A stretch of 64,000 nucleotides of DNA. Source: Sialis fuliginosa (lineage: Eukaryota; Arthropoda; Insecta; Megaloptera; Sialidae). Below, in pieces: positions 10,291 through 21,918 of the stretch. How positions within the stretch are numbered: the first letter of the stretch is position 1; each line of letters opens with the position of its first letter. The translations under genes were made by a program, and so were the position numbers. The stretch lies in assembly GCA_961205875.1 (NCBI GenBank), contig OY540821.1, positions 11,780,001 to 11,844,000 on the forward strand, read 5' to 3'. Under the pieces are notes generated by a model. The model worked only from the letters and a program-made list of their open reading frames with translations. It had not been told where the DNA came from and did not search any database.

Positions 10291-10972
10291 TTTGTTAGTT
10301 TTATTATTGTTCAAAAAATAAATAAAAATATATAGAAAACATTTATCACACTATTGAAATGTTAATTTAAAAATACATATTAATTAGAGAACATTAATAA
10401 AAACTTCCTCAATTAAGATATTTTCTCAATCACCATTTTGTTATTAATTAACAAAATACAACGTTTTCCATGTTAATATGTCATTTGAATCGCAATTAAT
10501 TAATAAATTACAGTTTAATTATGTAGCTGAGAAACAAACATATCATGTTTACAATATTCTGTTTTGATTATACACCCACATTTCTGAAATAAAGTTGAAT
10601 ATATTTAGATATATAAATAAGTATTTATGTTTAGATTATTATGTTCACAGTGATTCCATGTTCTCGTATTGTATATAATTAAAATGATTTTAAATTCAAA
10701 CTCATTAATATAATATGAATGATATTTGCAGCCCAAATATTATTTTAGAAATTTTATTTGTTTTTGTTCAAGCTAAGGTTACAAAGTATAGACAAACTGA
10801 TTGGTGAGTTTGATAACAATTTCAAATAAAGATATAAATCGTTGATAATAATTCTGCTTTTTGATCTTTGATTGATCTCTAAAAATATGGAAAATATATA
10901 GGATTTTAAGAAAGAAGATGGTATTTAGCGAATATACCTTATACACTTCTTATTTATTCTCTTGGGGTATAT
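10291..10972. other. AT-rich, no feature recognised
   Basis: Nothing identifiable beyond poly-A and poly-T runs. Confidence 0.5.
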
Positions 10973-11500
10973 CAGTGGTTTGAAAACTTTTTAACACCGC
11001 AAACTCCTAAACAATCAGTCAATATCGTAGCGTTCATAAAAAGTTTGTTTGAAGATGCATTTACGAAATTCATACTGTTACAAAGGGTTCGTGTACCATA
11101 ATTTCGTAAACATTAAGATAAAGGGTGTCCCAGATCGAGTGTATTTGCATCCCATCATAAAATTTCACTTTAAATATGCTTAAAAAAATTTATAGTATAC
11201 ATTTTTTATTAGACTTATATTTTTCTTCAACAAGTATTCCTACGTGGGATATATTATTATTTGGGATCAATACGAGACGAGAAGAAAGTCAAGTAAGTCT
11301 CATCTCGATCTGATCTCGTAAAAAAATAATCCAATATGATTTTTTTTTAAAGTTTTGTTATTTATTATTATTTTTTGATAAACATATATTATTGTAAAAA
11401 TAATTTACTTCATGTTAGCTTCTTAATGACCCGACATACTCCAAAAATTTATATCGAAAAATATGTTTCATTTGGGAACACTTTTTGACGATTTCCACCC
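10973..11500. repeat. hAT-like left end, then possible MITE debris
   Basis: CAGTGGTTTGAAAACTTTTT starts at 10973 and resembles a hAT terminus; no partner end is visible. GGGTGTCCCAG at 11123 resembles the start of the 'caggatgtccc' TA-flanked elements, and a weak mirror 'tttgggaacac' lies near 11472. Neither boundary is secure. Confidence 0.3.
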
Positions 11501-11910
11501 GACGCATAAAATCTCAATTATCTCGAAAAATCCAATCAAAAATGTATAGTATTTTTGTAAAGCATATTTAATATGATATTCTGCAGTAGATTTGATACAA
11601 CTTCAGAAATAGTGCCATTTAAAACGCTAGAATCAATGTTAATATAAATTGATAAACGTAATAAATAAATATCAATAAAAACGATTTTATTGACCTTAAT
11701 CCAATAAAAAAAATTATCACATACATCCATTTTTATAAAACCGGAAAGTTAATCCTAGAATGCGGTTCTGTGAGAAAAGGGGAATGGACATTAGGGCAGC
11801 GAGTGCAAAAAATGACATAATTCCATGTCTAACGCTAGCATGTCTACAGCAGAGATTGCGCTAGGATTTGTGGGGAAAACAGAACGACGGCAAATGAAAA
11901 AATGTCGCGC
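11501..11910. other. Non-coding, no feature recognised
   Basis: Sequence 11740-11880 is somewhat more complex, but I see no frame, RNA or repeat. Confidence 0.4.
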
Positions 11911-11959
11911 ACACATACATACACACACACACACACACACATATAATGTATGTATGTGT
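11911..11959. repeat. (AC)n microsatellite with inverted TATG flank
   Basis: An (AC)10 run at 11921-11940 is bracketed by ACACATACAT on the left and ATGTATGTATGTGT on the right, so the whole can form a hairpin. Confidence 0.85.
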
Positions 11960-12299
11960 TGAAACTTTCAGATCATTATAATGTTCACAACTTGAGCTCA
12001 ACTTAGAACTCAAGTAAAAGCCACAGAAATGGAGTTTAGATTTAAACATAGTCTGTGTCTGTGTGTAGGGTAAATCTACCAAAGAAGTGAAATGTTCAGT
12101 AACCAAACCGACTTACATCTTTTTATATAGATTTTTATATGACAAATAGAAAATTACTCTTAATTTAATTTTTAAATATTAATAATATTATACGGTATAT
12201 AAATAATATATATAATACTTCAAATTATGTCGTATGGATTATTTTTCTTCGCTATATTGTTTACCCAAATTTTAAACTGAAAAGTCTCCGATTGTATTT

Positions 12300-12800
12300 A
12301 TCATAGAAATATGGGACTCATTTTTGTTGAAAAAGTATCCGCTCCATTTTTCGAAATAGTTTTTAAATAAAGACGCCAAAAATTTGCATTTGCAATTTTT
12401 TGACCCGAATTAACCAATAAAACACACAAAAAAAAATTAAGAACTTTTTCGGAGACCATCGTATTTCTATGTATTTTGAGGTGCTAAATCTGAATTTGAG
12501 GTCAACATAATTTTTTTTATACTCGAAAAATAGATTTTTCGGTGTTATTTTCAAAATTCATCAGATAAGGTGCTATTTTACCTTAAATTCAGATTCAGCG
12601 CCTCGAGATACATAGAAATACAATGGCCTCCGAAAAAATTTGCACACTAAAATATAAATAACTTTTTATTGTATTTCGATGTATTTTGAGGCGCTGAATC
12701 TGAATTTGAGGCCAAAATGAATCAGAGAAGGTGCTATTTTGACCTCAAATTCGGATTTAGCGTGTCAAAATAGAAGAAATACAATGGCCTGTATCTTTAT
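12300..12800. repeat. Two tandem imperfect palindromes
   Basis: The block 'atgtattttgaggtgctaaa' plus 'tctgaatttgaggtc' near 12468-12505 is mirrored at 12580-12630 ('aaattcagattcagcgcctc', 'gagatacatagaaatacaat'). A second forward and reverse pair follows at about 12668-12715 and 12735-12790. The arrangement is forward, reverse, forward, reverse. It is probably an inverted duplication of a foldback element that itself duplicated. Confidence 0.75.
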
Positions 12801-13771
12801 TATATTTTGAATATCAAAATATATGCACAGTTAAAAATTAAATGTAAGTATATAATTTTGGTTATATTAACATCGTTATGATAGTAACATATTAGATAAC
12901 ATAACCTTTTAACATGATTTAAATACGTCAAAACCTCGAAACTCGAAAAGGAGGATTAAGGTACGTATATAGATTAACATTAGGTGCCTTCACTCTACAA
13001 GTATGTGAGAATATCCAAATATGTATGTATGTATATGTATGTGTGTCTCAAGCTTATTTGCAGAACAAAGTTTTCATCAGAAACAGAAGTCTTGAAACTG
13101 TTTAAATAAACAGAATTAATTAATTTGCTAACGTAAGGAATATATGTATGCATGTAAGTATTTCTGAATGTCAAATATGCTATTCAAAGATTTAAATGAA
13201 AAGTATTTTTTGTTACTGTGTTAAAAAATATTATAACTTTATGTATAGATTTTTACATTAGAAATATTATTTCAATTTTTACTCATCAACGTCCAGTCAA
13301 ATTTTTGGGGTGTCTTCCTTTTATGACGGAAGCACCCACATTTATTTTTTGTATCTTATATCTGGCGTAAGAAACGTAAAATTTCAGTCGGTTTTATGTT
13401 CTATATTCTTCAAATAATGACGATGCATTAAAATGAACTCATTTCAATTCGATTCCAAGTCAATAGATTCTATGTATATGAAACGCAAACACATAAATAT
13501 AAAGTGCAAGCACATTAACATGATTTCTGTACACACAAGTACTTTTACATCTCGTCTAGCAGATTCACATCTGATAGGCAAATATAAGTATAAAAGGGGA
13601 TGAAAGTCATATAAAATCGTAAAAAAATCAGATAAACCACTTCTTAATATATTTTGTTCTCAATTGTACTGAGAAAGAGGATTGAAAACAGTATAAATTG
13701 CATATAATTAATAGTTTTTAAATTAAAACTATTATTCACAAGTCAAAAAATCGATTTTTTAATTATTATAT
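12801..13771. other. AT-rich; small hairpin at 13308-13337
   Basis: TGTATG-rich sequence lies near 13020-13050. GGGTGTCTTCC (13308) can pair with GGAAGCACCC (13328-13337) across a short loop. Otherwise I see nothing. Confidence 0.4.
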
Positions 13772-13850
13772 ACATACTAGATGTTACCCGCGACTTCATT
13801 TACGTGGAATTAGGGTTAGGTAATATTGATTTCTGTTATGATAGTCGATA
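13772..13850 (+). mobile_element. Head of SINE/non-LTR-like repeat
   Basis: 'actagatgttacccgcgact' followed by 'tcatttacgtggaattaggg' and 'ctgttatgatagtcgataaa' matches the order seen at the start of the 34669 and 21178 copies. The 3' part is absent here, so the copy is truncated. Confidence 0.45.
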
Positions 13851-14389
13851 AAACATGTTTTTACTAAAAACTATAACCTATACTCTATATATATGTATAT
13901 TTCTCTTATACTCTAGTTATATAGCTAAATATTATCCAATTAAATGCTATATTTTTCCATATTATTTAAATTTTTTAACAATATATGTTTTTATTTTAAA
14001 ACTCGATAATTTTAAGTCTAAATTTCTCTTCTCATAAATATCTAGAATTCCAGAAAGACAAACATTTAGTATAATGCATAATACTGAATACTGAAATTTC
14101 ATAAATTTAACTTAAGTCCAGTTCAATACTGTATTAATATAATATGTATTGTATATTTTATGATGGTTGATAGAGGTGAGGGGTTTGAAGTATGATATGG
14201 AATTAGCACAAATAATAATATATTATATGTAATTGATATAATGGATAATCATACTATATATATATATTGCTTTTACTAATCCATGCATCATTGATTATAG
14301 CATTGATAATAATTATACACTAAACTCCAAAATAAAGAGATCACTAAAAATTTTCAATATTTTTAGGTAGCTTCGCGAAAAATGGTCAT
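13851..14389. other. AT-rich, no feature recognised
   Basis: A 60-codon plus frame here is low-complexity and not supported. Confidence 0.5.
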
Positions 14390-15190
14390 AGAACAGTTTG
14401 AAAACAGTTTTAAAGCTTTAGCGTTCTAGTTTTCGAATTATTGGACACAAATAACTAGATCAAAAATGGCCATACAGTAATACAATTGAAGAGAGTCTGA
14501 TCTTTAAAAATAATTCATTAGATTGGATCAAAAAAATGTACCACGGTCCATGGAGGCTCTCAAATTTTTTGCCGGCTCTTTATTAAAAAAGATTATCCTG
14601 AAAGATAAAAAAAATGTCAACTAATAATTGGAAAACAAAAACGCTTGAGCTTTAAACTCTTTTTTTTTGAAAACTATTTTATAAACATTTTTCGCCTGAG
14701 CGATTCAGGGTTTCGCAAATATTTTAGGGATACTTTTAACATGATTTCCCTTAAAGTTCTCCCATGTTTTATGAAAAATATACAATTTTTTTAGGTCACT
14801 TTCAAACGGATTTTATAGAATGTTTTTCTTTAAAATGAAAGGGCGTTAAAGAAAAATCTACCAGCTTTCCAAATCTACCCTTGGATTATTTTTACGATTA
14901 TTTGTTTCGAAGTTATAGGCGCTCAAATTAAAGTTGTAATTTTTGCTTTGATCACAAATAACTTGGTTAAAAATGGTCATACAGCGATAGAAAAAAAAAT
15001 CAAACTAACAAAAATAGTTGATCAACAAAAATCATTCATTTGATTTGATTTAAAAAAAATTGGCCAAATTCTGAGAGCATCTCAAAATTGATATAATTTT
15101 AAAAAAATTTGTTTTATTTTCAAAAAAGAGGTGATTTGAAGGATATTAAAATTTTCAACAAATGATTCGAAAACTAGAACGTTCAAAGTT
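14390..15190. repeat. Foldback family 'gtcatacagcgata', copy 2
   Basis: 'agcgttctagttttcgaatt' near 14420 is mirrored by 'gattcgaaaactagaacgtt' near 15165. The internal block 'aaaatggccatacagtaata' (14463) recurs as 'aaaatggtcatacagcgata' (14968), each followed by a '...cattagattggatcaaaaaa' type block, so direct and inverted copies are mixed. It is related to 9055-9330 and 30150-30560. Confidence 0.65.
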
Positions 15191-17440
15191 TTACGACCAT
15201 TGCAGCCATTCAAAAATACAAAAAAATATTTTACATTTTTAGTAAATATCGAGTTAAGTGTATATAAAAGTGCCATATTAACAAATAAGCTGTAGACCAA
15301 ATGACTAATTCTTAAAAATGAATAATATTAGAAATTATTTTTGCAGCTATGAATAAAATGATTGATCAGCGTTTCTCAATAAATATAAATAGGAAAATTT
15401 GAAATAAGACTTCGGTTTTGTTTTTGAATGACGCAATTGTTGATTCTAGGATTATTATACAAACAACAAACAATTGTACAAATGTCCTTCTGGGAATCAA
15501 ATTTGATAAACAATTGCGAGCGCGTGTAAACAAATAATGTAAAATATGTATACCGTGTAACGTTCACACATTGTTCAACAAATTATGCTTCTATTGTAGG
15601 ATAATTTGTGTTTTGTTCTGTTATTTTTGTTGCGGAACAGAAACTGTTATTTGGTTGGTTTTTATTGTGAAGCTGATTTAGACAAATTGATGAAAAATAA
15701 AATAATTGTACGTATATATATGCCCTAAAGGACCCCCCCCCCCCCACCTCCCTCCACCCTGTGTGATGTAATCTATGGATTTTGGCAATTTACTTTCTAA
15801 ATAGACCAATTTAATTTTTTTGATGATTTGGAATAAAAAATATCGTATACAATGTTGAATAAGAAAAAATAATAATAATAAAATTTAAGTTTTACAAATT
15901 ATTTACTCTAAATATTCACTTATGCTTTTTGATCTAAATTTTTTTTCTATTATATGTTAAAAATATATCTATATCTTCAATATTATTCTATTTCTTGAAC
16001 ATTGGACGTTTTAATGTATTATAGAAAAATTTATGTTTTTAATATTTAAATTTTTCTTACTATTAACTAATTTATTTAATCAAAAGCTTTTTTCAAATTC
16101 AGCCCATTTCCTTCGAAATAAGAAACGTTTAATTGCCAAGTTTCTTCTGTATAGATTTCTTCAAGTAATGATGCATTAACTTTATATTATAATATTCAAA
16201 TAAATATAGTTGTAATAAAGATTTTTGTTTCAATAAATTTCATTATTACATACATTCAGAAATTAAGGTATGTTATAAAATGTATATATTCGTATAAATA
16301 CATTAATATATTATATATCCTTCCCTTTACTTTAGTTTTAAAATTATAAATCCCTTAAAGCATATACCTATGTATATAATTTAACTTTATACACATATAT
16401 TTCCGTTATTTATGACACAACTGTATGGTGAAAATTTTCTTTAAAATGGCAGTCGTTTTAACTCTGCTCGAGTAGAAGTCAGTAAATAAAAAAATTGGAT
16501 CAAATGCAAATATTTAAATATATGTTTCTGTACCAAAGAGTTGGCAAACGTTTTATGTCATATGGTAATATTATGCTAATATTATGTTGGATAGTCTGAT
16601 TTTATGGATTAGATTCCTTTTATAAAGGAAAGGAACAGTTATGTTTTCTATTTCTAGGGGGAATAATATTATTAATTGATCAATAAATTAAAAATATATT
16701 GTTCAATTTCTTTGTAGATAAAATGAATAATAAACCAAGGAAGCATTGATTTAAATTGTTTTATTAAGTTTTTTAAATCATCAAGAAATTTTTCTTAAAA
16801 TTTATGACTTTTTAATTACCTTTTATTTTTTATAGCAAATAAAATACCGGGGGAGTTATTTAAAGTATAATTTAGGGAAAAAATGTGCGGACAAAAGTTA
16901 CTTGGTTTTGATTGGGGGGGGGGGGAGGGTAATTCTACTCTCTTTTATTTACATCATTTCAAGGTAAAATTTTAAACCTGTATTTTTTATTATGGTATCT
17001 TAATCAATGTAACAAATTATAAGCAACTTTTGTCGGAAATAATTTTTTGTTCGACTTCAATTCACAAAATAATTAATGAATTTTTTACTCGAAAACCTTC
17101 AACTTGAGAAAAAAAGTACACAACAAAAAATGTAGGCCAGTTTTTTTATTTTAAATAATGCATATTTTATACCAGCAATATTAAATTAACCGTATTTTCA
17201 AAAATTAAGAAAAATACTTCAATAAAAAAATTATGTTATTATTAGTGTGTGTTCACTAATGAAATACTTCTTAACGTTTCAACTTTTGTAACAAAATATA
17301 ATATTACATTTAAATAATTAATTTTTTTGCCTTTGACCCTTTTCCGCAAGACAAAATTTTCCAGTAACATTTTTTTTAAAATGATTTATTTATAATGAAA
17401 TGAAAAATAAATTTTTACAAAACTGGAAATACAAATGTAA
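15191..17440. other. AT-rich; C13 at 15733 and G12 at 16914
   Basis: Homopolymer C13 (15733-15745) precedes cctccctccaccct. Homopolymer G12 occurs at 16914-16925. Otherwise there are only short AT-rich runs and small frames without support. Confidence 0.45.
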
Positions 17441-17488
17441 CACAACCCCTCAGAATCTTTAAGTGACCCTCCGCGGCATCTCGACCTA

Positions 17489-17505
17489 CAGTTTAAGAAC
17501 CACTG
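17489..17505. repeat. hAT-like right end
   Basis: CAGTTTAAGAACCACTG, the mirror of CAGTGGTTCTTAAACTG, is preceded by 'gaccctccgcggcatctcga'. This is the typical hAT subterminal pattern. I find no left end upstream. Confidence 0.5.
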
Positions 17506-18033
17506 ATCTATAAAATATTCACATCAAAACAAATAAACATTATTGATAATTCATCACGAAACGAATCGATGATATTAAAAAAAAAACCTTCAAGTTTTTT
17601 GTACATAATATTAAAGTATTTCCCATTGTGTTTAACAAGGCCTCCCGTTTTTGAGAAACGGGCTAAAGTATTACATTGTAAAAAAGACAAAATGAGTTCA
17701 TTCGTAAAATGTGATTGATGGTAGCTTGACGCATTGGAGAATACAAAATGTTTGACAAAAACTGAATAAGAAAAAAGCGTTTAGTAACTTGAACTGACTT
17801 TTATATTGAAGACCTGAATCATTAGAACAGAAATGATGAATGTGATCAAAGTAATAAACGATCTAAAGTAAATATTATTTGCATACAAGCCAGTGCTGTA
17901 CGTCAAAATTAACTGTGTTAAAATAATTGTTATATTCTAGCCAGTGTACTCCGTAAAGTATGTAAACCCTATTAATAAAAAAAAACTTTAAAAATTAAAA
18001 TATAACCGACATAAAAAAAAACTAAATACACCG
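17506..18033. other. AT-rich, no feature recognised
   Basis: Nothing identifiable. Confidence 0.5.
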
Positions 18034-18152
18034 AAAAGTATACCTATATCTAATAATTAAATTTAACAAAATTTTTTAAGTCGTTTTTTTTTATTAAAAA
18101 TTTTTTTATTGACTTGGTCCAGATTTCGAAGACTGTTAAATTTAATTATTAG
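18034..18152. repeat. Foldback with 'gaagtc' inner ends, copy 2
   Basis: AAAAGTATACC...TAATAATTAAATTTAACA is mirrored by GACTGTTAAATTTAATTATTAG ending near 18152, as in 4991-5126. The two copies differ by small indels. Confidence 0.6.
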
Positions 18153-18429
18153 TTTAGTTCATTGTTTTAACTTTTTTTAATGTATTTTATTTTTAAATAA
18201 AAAAATAAAAAAATCAGGGCCCCCCAAAATATGCAAAATAAAAAAAAATTATTATTATAATTTTGAATTGAATGACCTTTTTTTCATGATCATATAGTTA
18301 TATAAACTGTAGTGTGCCCTAAAAAAAATGTCCGACTAAAAAATTTTTTTACTCTCAATTTACCTCTTTTACTATTTTATACATACTAGAAGAGTTTGAA
18401 AAATCGTCTCTCAGTTAAAAAATGTTTGT

Positions 18430-18510
18430 GAGTTTTCTCATGATGTAGGCTCATGGGGGGGGGGGGGTGATTGATCATCTTGATCCCCCCCCCCCCTATC
18501 TACGCCACTG
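18430..18510 (-). repeat. G13/C12 hairpin next to CAGTGGCGTAG end
   Basis: G13 (18455-18467) and C12 (18485-18496) are separated by TGATTGATCATCTTGAT, so they can pair as a GC stem. The right side ends TATCTACGCCACTG (18510), the mirror of a CAGTGGCGTAGATA terminus. Similar CAGTGG ends joined to G/C homopolymers occur at 26337, 41691 and 62155. Confidence 0.7.
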
Positions 18511-18640
18511 TTTTAAACAAACAAAAAAATTGTCTAATTCGGTGCATGTTTGTCGAAATTATGCCCGAACATACATAAAAAATATAAACAACTGAATTGA
18601 GAACCTTTTTTTAAGTCGGTGAAAAATATAGAAAATTTAA
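18511..18640 (+). repeat. Dispersed repeat tail, second copy
   Basis: 'aaacaaacaaaaaaattgtc' and 'tgtttgtcgaaattatgccc' align with the middle of 10022-10290. It ends in 'ttttttaagtcggtgaaaaa'. Confidence 0.55.
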
Positions 18641-19149
18641 AACACGATAATCGCAAGAAAGGTCATTGCTCATACAAATTATCTAAACTTACAATAAAAT
18701 TACAGCGCAGTGTTAATCTAAACATTTCATCTAGCACCGCAGCTATGTTTGCATAAAAGTAAAACTCCGCATGCAGTTTAAATTCCTATTACAGATTAAA
18801 ACTTGTTAAAGTGCATTGTTTGAATTCAAAATCAATTTACAAAAACATACACGCAATTAAAATCCGATTGTCTTGTAGATCTGGTTGCAAATAGTACTTT
18901 CAATGCTTACTTGATATGCATTATAAAGTTTAAATTAAGGAGCATTTAAAGTTTTCATACAGAAACCTTAAGTTGGAATATTCAATTACTGAATTCTCAA
19001 CGATCTGTAATTTTGTGAAAATAACTTTAACAACTTTCTTACCCTTTGAAATTGTAATTTTTTGGAGATTTCATAGAAACTTACAAAAAAAGTTAGATTT
19101 TATTATTAATTTTTATTCTCTATACATATCTATACATCGTGTAAAACTA
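18641..19149. other. AT-rich, no feature recognised
   Basis: Nothing identifiable; a 73-codon frame overlaps the repeat that follows. Confidence 0.45.
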
Positions 19150-19330
19150 AGTTCCCCGCCGCGTCTGTCTGTCTGTGCACGATTTTCTCAGTAACTTCTG
19201 AACGGATTTTATTCCAGTTTTCACTAATGGATGGAGAGTTTTACGAGGAAAATTTATGTGTATAGTTTGTGGATACTTTGTGTAAATTTCATGAAGTCGG
19301 AAAAAAAATCGGAGAGGTATCTTCGATTTT
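19150..19330 (+). repeat. 'gtctgtgcacgattttctca' repeat, copy 1
   Basis: Shares 'tctgtgcacgattttctca', 'gaacggattttattccagtt', 'ttcactaatgga' and 'tttgtgtaaatttcatgaag' with 40880-41040 in the same orientation and order over about 160 bp. It is non-coding and probably the tail of a retroelement. Confidence 0.8.
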
Positions 19331-19924
19331 TTTTAAATCAAATCTCTTCTACAATTTTTATATATATTATTTTTAAAAATATATCAAAATCTGACATAAT
19401 TAAATGATTACTATTTTAAAAACTTAAAGAACATCAACATGTACGTTTTAATAACATTATACATACTTGGCAAAACGAGAAAACTTCCAGCTTGCAAGTT
19501 AAACTTATGTATATCTGTGAAGTTAGCACCACAAGTTTCGAAAACATGAAAAAAATGTAAGTTCTGGGTAGCACTTCAGAGTTTTAGAGATTTCTTGTAT
19601 TTCGAAGGAGTGGTCTGTCAATTTAACCCCTACATTGATAAAAATGATTTTACAATACATATTATGACGTATAAGAAAGTAAAAAGCTTCATAAGTTAGT
19701 GTTGATAAATTACATTTTACGGTAGTTGTTAATTCAAACATTTTAATAAAACATATCATAATTAATAACATGGTATAGTTTTCTTGAAATTTAATAAGAC
19801 GATAGAATTCTAGAAATCAAAATTTAATATCTAGCACTTAACAATACTCCCTTAGAGATCACGTAAACACAAAACGGTATATTAGACATTTCTGACAAAG
19901 ATACAAGAATATCTAAATAAAGGC
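19331..19924. other. AT-rich, no feature recognised
   Basis: A minus-strand 82-codon frame (19523-19771) has no recognisable features. Confidence 0.4.
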
Positions 19925-20100
19925 CTACGTTGGCTATATGTTCCACAACAAATGGTTCCGTTCCATATTTCTTTTGTGATGGAAACCAACGCGAACTGGC
20001 TGAATAATCCAGAAGGCAATGCTACCAACAATGGCATCTCCCTACTATGATGTCTGCACTTCCCGTACGGTGTCTACTATACTTGTGTAATCAGGGTGCT
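19925..20100 (+). other. High-complexity coding-like segment
   Basis: Balanced base composition within an AT-rich region. One plus frame stays open from about 19925 to the TGA at 20048-20050 and includes residues NANWLNNPEGNATNNG; a second frame is open for 27 codons. No start codon context, strong acceptor or known domain is visible. It could be an exon, an element fragment or unique non-coding sequence. Confidence 0.2.
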
Positions 20101-20329
20101 TTAGATAAAGGGTTATAATACAGGTCAACTGGTTTGATAGGGTTGAATTAAGGTATTTTTACCCTATACTTTCAGTTATATTTTACAAAAAGAGTTGACT
20201 AATTAAACGCTATAAATTAAATGTGTCAATTAAACTTTTGTTAACTATAGAAATAATATTTATATAAAAATTATACGTCGAAAAAATCTATAAGCAAAAG
20301 GCGTATCACGAATTTTCAAAAAATTGGAA

Positions 20330-20480
20330 ACTGTGCCTATGACACGCAGATAATCAAGATGAATTCATTTGTTGAATTCGATCAAGTAGTTTAGGCTCTG
20401 TGAGGGAACAGATGAACTAACAAACATACATATAGACTGCCAAAATCATAACCCTCATTTTAATTTTGCCACAGTCGGGT
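20330..20480 (+). repeat. Insect-type repeat tail ending 'cagtcgggta'
   Basis: Contains 'gatgaactaacaaacataca', 'ctgccaaaatcataaccctc' and 'tttgccacagtcgggtaaaa', the ordered blocks typical of dispersed insect element tails. No coding region is attached. Confidence 0.4.
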
Positions 20481-21177
20481 AAAAATAAAATTTGAATACT
20501 CTCTGAAATATAAACTGCTCATGTAAGAATAAAATTACGCAAAATGTACTTGACAGAAAAAAATAATAGAAAAGAACAATATTTATCATAAAATCACATA
20601 ATTCTACTTTACGTTGAACAAAGTAACAACCTGGAAAAGTTTATAGGTTAATCTAAGATAATCCTTCACGACGGGAAGAATTGTTATAAAAATCCTATTA
20701 TTAATGCACTCTGTAGTAGTATATACTCACAGTTGCAAGGTTTCTATAAATGGTTAATGCAAGAATTTTTTTTAAACTTTAAGCTTTTGCTCTTTCATCT
20801 AGCTTTATAGATATTTTTACTAAATTCATAAATGTAATTTATTTAAAAAAAAAAACAATGATTTTTAGTGTACAGTGGTCAAGGTGTATTTATAGTTTGG
20901 TTAATTGGCAACGCTCCTGAGTTTATAATACGAGAAGTTGTTGAACAATAGTTAAATTAATTACTAGTTAGTTATAAGTAGAGTCGCCTGCAGAAGTGGT
21001 CGACCTGTTTTCATTCAAATTTGATTATTATAATATTTAAATCATTTCTACATGTACCAAACACAGACAGATATTTTGAAACTAATTTGCTAAATAAAGA
21101 AATACTCTACGTTTATAGTACTAATATATATTTGTGCGATTAAATTATTATGTAATCTATTGAAAATTTTGTGGCAA
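20481..21177. other. AT-rich, no feature recognised
   Basis: Nothing identifiable. Confidence 0.5.
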
Positions 21178-21388
21178 TTATTATTTCTGTCATGATAGTC
21201 TATAAAACAGGTCACGCACCCTTTTTTTAAATCTAATAAATTTTCGGAATACAAAGTAGCCTATATCAATCCTCGGGATGCTAGCTATCTCCCTGCAAAA
21301 TTTCATTAAGATCGGTTCAGCGGTTTAGTCGTGTAAAATATACATACAGGCAGACACACTTTCACATTTATAATACTAATTAGTATGG
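21178..21388 (+). mobile_element. SINE/non-LTR-like repeat with 3' tail
   Basis: Blocks in order are 'tctgtcatgatagtctataa', 'caaagtagcctatatcaatc', 'aaatttcattaagatcggtt', 'cagcggtttagtcgtg', 'caggcagacacactttcaca' and 'tttataatactaattagtat'. The same blocks occur at 34669-34867, 35107-35232 and, reversed, at 3661-3870. The 5' end is probably truncated. No frame is preserved. Confidence 0.7.
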
Positions 21389-21836
21389 ATTTTTACAATG
21401 TGTTACCAACCAACTAAACTATAAATATACCGTGACGACCGTAACTAATTTTTCGCTATATAAAAATACAATAAAATATGAACAATACCACCGTATTATA
21501 TAGTTAGAGCACTTTATATTCTTTGTTTACGCTTTTTATAGCATAATACATTTTTTATAGAGAAAAAAAAATTAAACATCCATCATAGAAAAAAATAATA
21601 AATAAAAAACGTAATGTACTTCAGTGGTATAGAATTCATAAGTTTCATTGTATACAAATACACGTCGGTGGATATAAAAAAAATTGTGAAAAAAATGTAT
21701 AGTAGTGGGCTACTGGCATATTATTATGAGTAGGTATACAATAACATGTTGTGAAGCTAATATTATGTTAGACGCAGATAAAAATAGATAGCATGTTTAA
21801 GTGATGAGTAAAAATAGATTGACTCGTCCACATACA
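21389..21836. other. AT-rich upstream region of the tRNA gene
   Basis: No other gene is seen. The promoter of the tRNA is internal, so no upstream element is required. Confidence 0.5.
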
Positions 21837-21907
21837 GCATCGGTGGTTCAGTGGTAGAATGCTCGCCTGCCACGCGGGCGGCCCGGGTTCGATTCCCGGC
21901 CGATGCA
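21837..21907 (+). tRNA. tRNA-Gly (anticodon GCC)
   Basis: A complete 71-nt cloverleaf carries glycine to GGC and GGU codons during cytoplasmic translation. The acceptor stem GCATCGG (21837-21843) pairs with CCGATGC (21900-21906), followed by discriminator A at 21907. The D arm is GTTC/GAAT. The anticodon stem CTCGC/GCGGG encloses loop CTGCCAC with anticodon GCC at 21869-21871. The T arm CCGGG/CCCGG carries TTCGATT. The internal A box (TGGTTCAGTGG from 21844) and B box (GGTTCGATTCC from 21886) are intact, there is no intron, and CCA is not encoded, as expected for a nuclear gene. A T7 run follows. All stems pair, so it is probably functional, although it lies alone in repeat-rich DNA. Confidence 0.98.
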
Positions 21908-21911
21908 CACA

Positions 21912-21918
21912 TTTTTTT
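21912..21918 (+). terminator. RNA polymerase III T-run terminator
   Basis: Seven T residues begin four bases after the tRNA discriminator base, the usual position and form of a polymerase III stop signal. Confidence 0.9.

Noticed and set aside
11911-11959. Possible CRISPR-like or regular spaced array
   Set aside because: It is a plain AC microsatellite with TATG flanks; no spaced repeat array exists anywhere in the window.
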